A stretch of 36,460 nt of DNA from Rhizobiales bacterium 32-66-11 (GTDB taxonomy: Bacteria > Pseudomonadota > Alphaproteobacteria > Rhizobiales > Xanthobacteraceae). Shown here one piece after another: positions 24,012 to 36,460 of the stretch (position 1 is the first letter of the stretch; each line of letters begins with the position of its first letter). The notes beneath the pieces were generated by a model that made no database searches, was not told the origin of the DNA, and worked only from the letters and a program-made list of their open reading frames with translations. A program made the translations under genes and the position numbers. The stretch lies in NCBI GenBank assembly GCA_002304505.1, contig NCEH01000063.1, forward strand, positions 1 to 36,460, read 5' to 3'.

Positions 24012-24250
24012 GCACAACTTTTTGGTGCGCAGTATGCAAATGTGGCGGGCTCGGGAAACCCACCCGCCGCTGTCGCCGCTCTAAATATCCCTCGCCGCTG
24101 CAATAGTAAGAAACAAGGGTCCTGGCACAGGGCATAAAACGCTCTGGCCCGCCGCTTATGCGGATGCGATCCGAGGCATTCGCTCAAGCGGGGTAAGCCC
24201 TATACGCGCTTAAGTTGTTGATCCGTGGTCTCCTTTCTTCGAGAACGATC
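24012..24250 (+). promoter_or_regulatory. Long 5' region before cas8e with a stable stem-loop
   Basis: The 239 bp between the predicted operator and cas8e hold no supportable protein gene. A nested hairpin occurs at 24044-24068: GGCGGG pairs with CCCGCC, and inside it GGG-AAA-CCC. A 16-codon frame (24034-24084) covers the hairpin but has no ribosome-binding site. The region may be an untranslated leader or encode a small RNA, such as a toxin RNA guarded by the mini-CRISPR. Only its structure is visible. Confidence 0.35.
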
Positions 24251-27936
<3,686 letters not shown>

Positions 27937-27940
<4 letters not shown>

Positions 27941-28689
27941 CCCTCTATCTGTCGCGGCTCGCCATCGCCCGCAATCCGACGGCGGCGGCGATCCGGGCGC
28001 TGATTGATCCTTTGCCCGATCCTGCCTGGGGCGGTCTGCGCGACCCGGCGCAAGGGCGCATCATGGATGCCCACCATCGCCTGATCTGGTCGCTGTTTGG
28101 CGACACGCCGGAGCGCGAGCGTGATTTTCTCTGGCGCTCGGAAGGCAAGGGGCAATTCCTTGTTCTTTCGCATCGGCCGCCTGCCGCAGATGGTGCCGGC
28201 TTGTTCAGCCCTCCGCAGATCAAGGAGTTCGCCCCGGATCTGCGCGAGGGCGACCGGCTGGCCTTCGTCCTGCGTGCCAATGCGACACGGACCAGGAAGG
28301 ACCCGGCCGATCCGCAGAAGCGGGGCGCGCGTGTCGATGTGGTGATGGACGCGATTCATGCCCTGCCCTCCGGTCGCGCCAGCACCGAGCGGCAGGATGC
28401 ACGCATGCGCGCCGCCGAGGACGCTGGACGGCGGTGGCTTGAACATCTGGGAGCCAACGCGGGCTTCATCGTCGAGCACTTGATCATAGACGATTATTCC
28501 GTCGTGCCCTTGCCGGCCCAGCTCGGGCAGCAGCGCGGGCCGCGCCGGGGGCAGCCGCAGTTCGGCGTCATGGATCTGGCCGGCCAGATCCGTGTGGGTG
28601 ACCCTGCGCTCCTGCTCGCGGCTTTGGCCCAGGGCTTCGGTCGCGCCAAGGCCTTCGGGTGCGGCCTTATGTTGATACGGCGCGCCTGA
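27937..28689 (+). CDS. cas6e: CRISPR RNA endonuclease Cas6e (Cse3/CasE)
   Basis: A 250-residue endoribonuclease that cuts pre-crRNA at the base of the repeat hairpin, leaving the 8-nt ATGAACCG handle. The ATG at 27937 begins MTLYLSRLAI, the usual start. The candidate catalytic histidine is His46 or His47 in MDAHHRLIWSLFGD. A repeated ferredoxin-like fold ends in the glycine-rich loop GRAKAFGCGLMLI near the C-terminus. Residues are as expected of an active enzyme. It would also be the enzyme to process the mini-CRISPR before cas8e. Confidence 0.93.
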
Positions 28690-28690
28690 G

Positions 28691-29913
<1,223 letters not shown>

Positions 29914-29990
29914 GTGTGCCGCACGTGCAAAATTCCGGTAGCCTGATGGGCGCCGGAAATTCTAATGTGGATCAATCGTTTGCAATTGGA
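29914..29990 (+). promoter_or_regulatory. CRISPR leader with IHF-like site
   Basis: The 77-bp leader between cas2 and the first repeat. GATCAATCGTTTG at 29970-29982 fits the IHF consensus WATCAANNNNTTR at 12 of 13 positions and ends 8 bp before the first repeat, similar to the IHF site needed for adaptation in the E. coli I-E leader. An imperfect inverted repeat ATTCCGG (29932-29938)/CCGGAAAT (29953-29960) lies further upstream. No convincing promoter is seen; the array may be transcribed from within the leader or by read-through from the cas operon. Confidence 0.65.
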
Positions 29991-32900
29991 CTGTTCCCCG
30001 CATGCGCGGGGATGAACCGTTCGCGCGCGTGTGACCGTGCAGCCCTCCAGCCTGTTCCCCGCATGCGCGGGGATGAACCGCAATTGAAATCGGGTTTTGT
30101 CCTAAATGCTTTCTGTTCCCCGCATGCGCGGGGATGAACCGTGTGGCGAGAGCGTGCGTGGCAATGCGCTTCGCTGTTCCCCGCATGCGCGGGGATGAAC
30201 CGGATTCTTAATAGATATATATATATTGTACTAGCTGTTCCCCGCATGCGCGGGGATGAACCGCATTATAAGGACCATCATTATAGGTCCGCCCACTGTT
30301 CCCCGCATGCGCGGGGATGAACCGCGCTCCATTATGTCTACGTGGCGGAGCGCGGTCTGTTCCCCGCATGCGCGGGGATGAACCGACGCCGACGCGTACC
30401 AGGGTCGCAACTTGACCCTGTTCCCCGCATGCGCGGGGATGAACCGCTGCGGGAGCATCCGCGCTTCAAGCTTCTCGACTGTTCCCCGCATGCGCGGGGA
30501 TGAACCGGGGCGCCGGTGGCGCGTCGAAATCAGCGACCCCTGTTCCCCGCATGCGCGGGGATGAACCGGGTGGAAGAGATGCAAGAATTTTGGGTGAATA
30601 CTGTTCCCCGCATGCGCGGGGATGAACCGCAAAAGGAGCGGGTCGGGGCGTTCACTGCGCACTGTTCCCCGCATGCGCGGGGATGAACCGAGCGTGGCGG
30701 CGAAATCAGCGGGCGTAGCCGGCTGTTCCCCGCATGCGCGGGGATGAACCGGAAAATGGATCTGGTAGTGTGGGCATCATTAACTGTTCCCCGCATGCGC
30801 GGGGATGAACCGGCCCTTCTTCACTTTCCTGATAAGCAAAAGCTCTGTTCCCCGCATGCGCGGGGATGAACCGGAATATGCCGAAAAATATGAAAAGCTT
30901 AGAAACTGTTCCCCGCATGCGCGGGGATGAACCGGTGAAGCCGCTGGAGTGGGTGGACCGGGGTGACTGTTCCCCGCATGCGCGGGGATGAACCGGATGG
31001 TTTCCGCACTGTCCGTCACGTTGACGCCTGTTCCCCGCATGCGCGGGGATGAACCGATGCGCCGGATGAAGCGGGGGACCCGCTGGAGCTGTTCCCCGCA
31101 TGCGCGGGGATGAACCGGTCTCATCGCCGGAGGTGGACTACGCAATTTCCTGTTCCCCGCATGCGCGGGGATGAACCGGCACGGACTACGCCAGCGGGGC
31201 GGTCGATATCCTGTTCCCCGCATGCGCGGGGATGAACCGCTGGACGCACCCCGTGGTGGTCTCACTTGGCCCTGTTCCCCGCATGCGCGGGGATGAACCG
31301 TCATCTCGGATAGCATGCTATCCATATACATGCTGTTCCCCGCATGCGCGGGGATGAACCGTGTTTTGAATATTATAGATTAATTCACAAAAACTGTTCC
31401 CCGCATGCGCGGGGATGAACCTTATGACGGGGTTTTTGGCTGGATATTTGGGACCTGTTCCCCGCATGCGCGGGGATGAACCGGTGGCGCAATTGCCTTC
31501 GCTTCTTTCGCTGCACTGTTCCCCGCATGCGCGGGGATGAACCGCATCGCGGCCAGCCCGCGATAGAGAGCCAGATCTGTTCCCCGCATGCGCGGGGATG
31601 AACCGCCGGCGAGCGACAGGCCCGTGGGCAGAATACCCTGTTCCCCGCATGCGCGGGGATGAACCGGACAATGTCAGCGCTCCGGCCAGGGGCGCGGCCT
31701 GTTCCCCGCATGCGCGGGGATGAACCGCAGCGATCAGGATTTTGTGGAGTGTCATTTGCCTGTTCCCCGCATGCGCGGGGATGAACCGACATCTGTGTTG
31801 GTAATGGAGAGGTCGAGAGTCTGTTCCCCGCATGCGCGGGGATGAACCGGCGCACAAGCGCAAGACGGCGCCAATCAAGGACTGTTCCCCGCATGCGCGG
31901 GGATGAACCGTGAAGTCCGCCGCTCGTCTTGCTTATGCTTACCTGTTCCCCGCATGCGCGGGGATGAACCGACGAACGTATCCACGAACGCGCCGGCGAG
32001 CACCTGTTCCCCGCATGCGCGGGGATGAACCGCCGAAGAGGCGCTGCTCTCTGCGATCGAATACCTGTTCCCCGCATGCGCGGGGATGAACCGGGCGGCT
32101 TCTTGGCCTCGATACAGAGCAGGGCCTGTTCCCCGCATGCGCGGGGATGAACCGGGGATGCAGTCGGCGAACCGTAGGTCAGGGGCCTGTTCCCCGCATG
32201 CGCGGGGATGAACCGAATCGATGGTCGGTATACTGCCGACGAAATTCCTGTTCCCCGCATGCGCGGGGATGAACCGCCCGAGCATGGCCGGCCCTCCTGG
32301 CTTCCAGCCTGTTCCCCGCATGCGCGGGGATGAACCGGCCGGCCCTTCGTGGCGGCGAGTCCATTCCAGCTGTTCCCCGCATGCGCGGGGATGAACCGTG
32401 GGAAAGCCGATCGGCGCGCTGGTGGCGCAGCTGTTCCCCGCATGCGCGGGGATGAACCGCGCTTGCCCAGCGGGCGGCCGCATTTGCGGGCCTGTTCCCC
32501 GCATGCGCGGGGATGAACCGTTGGCCGTGGCATCATAGACCGCGACCATATACTGTTCCCCGCATGCGCGGGGATGAACCGACATGGGCGACGGTGCAGG
32601 GCTCGTTTGGAAACTGTTCCCCGCATGCGCGGGGATGAACCGCTGACCTACGGAACCTATCTAGTGGATGACGACTGTTCCCCGCATGCGCGGGGATGAA
32701 CCGGTCGCAATGCCGGTCGCCAGATGCGACACTGACTGTTCCCCGCATGCGCGGGGATGAACCGTTGACGGCGCTCATGCTGCGGGCCCTTCATCCCTGT
32801 TCCCCGCATGCGCGGGGATGAACCGGCTTTCGCCAAGGCGATCCAGCGGGCGCCGGACTGTTCCCCGCATGCGCGGGGATGAACCGACTTGGCGCTGCGC

Positions 32901-35900
32901 CAAGCGGGCCAAGCACAGCTGTTCCCCGCATGCGCGGGGATGAACCGGTCTATGTCGCGGCCGAATTTGCCGACGGCTCCTGTTCCCCGCATGCGCGGGG
33001 ATGAACCGCATTTTGGGTTTCCAAATGCCTGCCGCCGACCCTGTTCCCCGCATGCGCGGGGATGAACCGGTGGCATTGGCTCCCGATCATATTCTGACGC
33101 ACTGTTCCCCGCATGCGCGGGGATGAACCGATCCGGCCGATACCGCATCGATGATGATCGACCTGTTCCCCGCATGCGCGGGGATGAACCGCGCCCATAG
33201 CGCCGCTTGCGTAAACCCATGCGCTGTTCCCCGCATGCGCGGGGATGAACCGACGTCGAATGCAACTTTGCCGGCGCTGGGCGTCTGTTCCCCGCATGCG
33301 CGGGGATGAACCGCTCGCGCGCGTGTGCCCGTGCAGCCCTCCAGTCTGTTCCCCGCATGCGCGGGGATGAACCGATCACCAAGATTGTCTCGTTTGTGCT
33401 CGGATCCTGTTCCCCGCATGCGCGGGGATGAACCGGTTATTCGTCTCGGCGTGCACAGCGTAGCGCACTGTTCCCCGCATGCGCGGGGATGAACCGATTG
33501 ATGACATTGGTTTCGGTGGTCATTTGCGCTGTTCCCCGCATGCGCGGGGATGAACCGGGCGGGGGCTCGGTGAGCGGGCAGGAAATGCCCTGTTCCCCGC
33601 ATGCGCGGGGATGAACCGCCAGTGCTGACCTTTTTGGAGTCCTGGATCAACTGTTCCCCGCATGCGCGGGGATGAACCGAACGATCAGGCGCGCGCGGCC
33701 CTGGCGAAGATCTGTTCCCCGCATGCGCGGGGATGAACCGAGCGGGACGTCCGGCTCCGGCTCTTGGGGCAACTGTTCCCCGCATGCGCGGGGATGAACC
33801 GGATCGCTGGGACTATCCCCAGCGCACATCCAACTGTTCCCCGCATGCGCGGGGATGAACCGTTCAACCATTGACACCGGAGTAGTTGAGCGGCCTGTTC
33901 CCCGCATGCGCGGGGATGAACCGAGGACCGCGACGGCCGCGCCACTGACTGCGACCTGTTCCCCGCATGCGCGGGGATGAACCGGCTATGTTGGTCATGT
34001 GGTGGCCTTCCTCATTCTGTTCCCCGCATGCGCGGGGATGAACCGTGCTGTATTGGTCGCGGTTGTACTGGAGGCGGCTGTTCCCCGCATGCGCGGGGAT
34101 GAACCGGGGCCAAGGGGGCCAAGGGGGGAAGCACCGCCCTGTTCCCCGCATGCGCGGGGATGAACCGATGTGGCAGCGGATCGTGCCGCGGCTGAAACGC
34201 TGTTCCCCGCATGCGCGGGGATGAACCGCCATCAGCAATCCGGCCATGACCTATGCCCCGCTGTTCCCCGCATGCGCGGGGATGAACCGAGGACCGCGAC
34301 AGCGGAGCCACTTACTGCGACCTGTTCCCCGCATGCGCGGGGATGAACCGCACGCTGTCCTATCAGCCGGCGGTGCGCAACGCTGTTCCCCGCATGCGCG
34401 GGGATGAACCGGACGCGGAACCGGTGCAGGTCGGCTTCATCACCTGTTCCCCGCATGCGCGGGGATGAACCGGGCGCGCGTGGCATCGTCTGGCTTGCCT
34501 GGAACTGTTCCCCGCATGCGCGGGGATGAACCGATCACGCATCACCAACGCGTCCAGCTCGGCCGCTGTTCCCCGCATGCGCGGGGATGAACCGAAATGA
34601 TTCCGGTCAACTCGCACGACGTCCCCCTGTTCCCCGCATGCGCGGGGATGAACCGTCGGCCAGCGATCGGATCTCGCGCGGGTCTGCCTGTTCCCCGCAT
34701 GCGCGGGGATGAACCGACCGATGCTGCGAACCGCGCGGACGATGCTGCCTGTTCCCCGCATGCGCGGGGATGAACCGGACTGTTGCGATGAAAATCAAGG
34801 TGCTGGACCCTGTTCCCCGCATGCGCGGGGATGAACCGAAGGCTAGCCACACAGCCGCTAGCGGCCGGGTCTGTTCCCCGCATGCGCGGGGATGAACCGC
34901 GCTGCCGAATGAACTTCGTCAGGGAAAGAGCCTGTTCCCCGCATGCGCGGGGATGAACCGCAAGCTTTAGACTATATGTTTGTCACTTCCGACTGTTCCC
35001 CGCATGCGCGGGGATGAACCGCCTTCACACCCGCGAGCTTGAGCCGGAACTGGCTGTTCCCCGCATGCGCGGGGATGAACCGTCATAATTACTTACTCAG
35101 TCGCTCCTCAGATCCTGTTCCCCGCATGCGCGGGGATGAACCGGTGAGGGGAATTCCCCTCACTATTCCGTGAAACTGTTCCCCGCATGCGCGGGGATGA
35201 ACCGATGCGGCACTAGCATGCTTCGAACTTGCGGGACTGTTCCCCGCATGCGCGGGGATGAACCGCTTGGGCTAGTTGTTTGGCTGGACCGAGACAACTG
35301 TTCCCCGCATGCGCGGGGATGAACCGGGGACCTACACCGCCGACGAGATCGAGCTCGACTGTTCCCCGCATGCGCGGGGATGAACCGGCGCGTCCATTGG
35401 TGAGCGATGCCACGGCGGCCTGTTCCCCGCATGCGCGGGGATGAACCGCGCAATGGTGCGACGATATATTCACGCCGCTACTGTTCCCCGCATGCGCGGG
35501 GATGAACCGCTCTCTGTCTCGTGCAGATCGAGTTGCTGCTGCTGTTCCCCGCATGCGCGGGGATGAACCGATCGGATGGGGAGGCGCTAGCCTTCTTGCA
35601 ACCTGTTCCCCGCATGCGCGGGGATGAACCGACCTAACGACCATCATAGAGATGGGGCGTAATCTGTTCCCCGCATGCGCGGGGATGAACCGGAAGCTGA
35701 GCGCATCCTGCACGACGCCCGGATCTGTTCCCCGCATGCGCGGGGATGAACCGGGCTCTCGCGATCGTCGCAACGCGGCGCGTGAACTGTTCCCCGCATG
35801 CGCGGGGATGAACCGAGCGGGCGTCTCGCGGAAGACCCGCGCCCGGTCTGTTCCCCGCATGCGCGGGGATGAACCGGCGGGCAACACCGTGAAGCCGGGA

Positions 35901-36242
35901 TGGCCGTACTGTTCCCCGCATGCGCGGGGATGAACCGTCAACATCGCTTGGGTGCTGGAACGCTTGCGCCTGTTCCCCGCATGCGCGGGGATGAACCGTG
36001 GCCCGCCTCTATACGGAAGCGCAGATGGCGCTGTTCCCCGCATGCGCGGGGATGAACCGCCGAAACCCCTTTAGGGCAAAGCGGCAAATTACTGTTCCCC
36101 GCATGCGCGGGGATGAACCGGCCCGTCAACGGTCAATTGGTCGTTTATCAAACTGTTCCCCGCATGCGCGGGGATGAACCGCACCCAAACCCGCTCGTGA
36201 AGAGCTAGGAGCACTGTTCCCCGCGTGCGCAGGGATCCGTTA
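29991..36242 (+). CRISPR. Type I-E CRISPR array, 103 repeats and 102 spacers
   Basis: The 29-nt repeat begins CTGTTCCCCGCATGCG and ends CGGGGATGAACCG; CCCCGC/GCGGGG form a 6-bp stem around ATGC. The period is 61 bp (32-nt spacers) throughout, except one 33-nt spacer at 35754-35786. By counting positions, repeats start at 29991 + 61n up to 35725, then are shifted by 1, giving 103 repeats. Repeat 24 (31394) ends in T instead of G. The final repeat (36214-36242) is degenerate: two internal changes, and the last six bases no longer match, marking the distal end. The handle ATGAACCG on the + strand shows transcription in the same direction as the cas genes, with the newest spacers next to cas2. 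Confidence 0.98.
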
Positions 36243-36258
36243 AGCCCACTCGCGTTGA

Positions 36259-36460
36259 GAGCGGCTGACTTTGATTTTCGACGGTGTTCGCGTCGAGCCG
36301 GACAACAACATCGTAGAGCGGTCGATCCGGCCCCTGGCCTTGACTCTGAAGAATGCCCATTTCGCCGGCTGCACAGACCAGAGGTCCGTCATCGCCTCCC
36401 TCGTGGAGAACTGCAAGCTCAACGGCATCGACTCGCATGCCTACCTCGCTGACGTCATAA
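36259..36460 (+). pseudogene. IS66-family transposase (TnpC) C-terminal relic, running off window
   Basis: An open frame begins just after a TGA at 36256-36258 and reads ERLTLIFDGVRVEPDNNIVE, RSIRPLALTLKNAHFAG, then SVIASLVENCKLNGIDSHAY and LADVI. This matches the C-terminal region of IS66 transposases (usual pattern DGRIELDNNTVERAIRPLAL, KNALFAG, ETCKLNGVEP-AYL). There is no start, and the N-terminal ~400 residues are absent: the CRISPR array sits in their place, 16 bp away. The insertion or a later deletion may have trimmed the array's distal end. Confidence 0.82.

Noticed and set aside
24011..24028. Possible sigma-54 promoter in the cas8e upstream region
   Set aside because: A GGCAC element is present but no GC lies at the required 10-nt spacing.
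24034..24084. Sixteen-codon frame in the cas8e upstream region as a possible CreT-type toxin
   Set aside because: No ribosome-binding site and no run of rare codons; the hairpin better explains the sequence. Kept only as part of the gap finding.

Overview
GC-rich, densely packed bacterial DNA. Alphaproteobacterial-type ABC, GntR and sugar-acid genes suggest Hyphomicrobiales, perhaps near Xanthobacteraceae; this is inferred from gene content and composition, with no rRNA or tRNA to confirm it. The window has two halves: a catabolic half (1-18.75 kb) and a horizontally shaped defence island (18.8-36.46 kb).

Catabolic half. (a) 1-4.1 kb: an IlvD/Edd sugar-acid dehydratase (running off the left edge) and its FCD-type GntR regulator lie divergent to an MFS organic-acid transporter and a COG3618-type amidohydrolase/lactonase. 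(b) 4.2-9.4 kb, minus strand: a DeoR/GlpR-type regulator heads a complete UgpCBAE-like carbohydrate ABC importer operon, with three inverted-repeat operators in front of the regulator. (c) 9.5-15.9 kb, minus strand: a polar amino-acid/organic-acid ABC importer (two permeases, ATPase, binding protein) is followed by a 2-keto-3-deoxy-sugar-acid dehydratase (DHDPS fold), an alpha-ketoglutarate semialdehyde dehydrogenase and an AroE-like dehydrogenase lacking the shikimate serine motif. (d) Divergent from it, 16.1-18.7 kb: a UxaA/GarD dehydratase and an unusual GntR regulator with two winged-helix segments. Blocks a, c and d together look like a non-phosphorylating route from sugar acids to alpha-ketoglutarate.

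Defence island. After a terminator-like palindrome come an IS3 OrfA relic, a gene-poor AT-richer stretch, a tyrosine integrase broken by an internal deletion, and an IS3 OrfB relic. These lead into a type I-E CRISPR-Cas locus in the order cas3 - [355-bp gap] - cas8e - cse2 - cas7e - cas5e - cas6e - cas1 - cas2 - leader - array. The array has 103 repeats (29 nt) and 102 spacers (32 nt, one of 33) and ends in a degenerate repeat followed by an IS66 transposase relic.

The most interesting signal is in the cas3-cas8e gap. A two-repeat degenerate mini-CRISPR (23891-23980) has exactly the 29-32-29 spacing of the array. Its first repeat keeps the stem and most of the 5' handle; its second keeps the stem but has lost the 3' handle. 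Its spacer-like core matches the DNA immediately downstream at 16 of the first 17 positions. The one mismatch is at position 6, a flipped-out base in Cascade guides, and the matching site is preceded by an AAG PAM. It lies upstream of cas8e and overlaps a -35-like TTGACG. This fits a crRNA-like regulatory RNA (CreR/CreA class) that steers Cascade to its own operon or to an adjacent toxin RNA without cleavage. In addition, cse2 appears to carry an internal deletion/frameshift that leaves its N-terminal part in frame with cas7e, so Cascade assembly may be altered.
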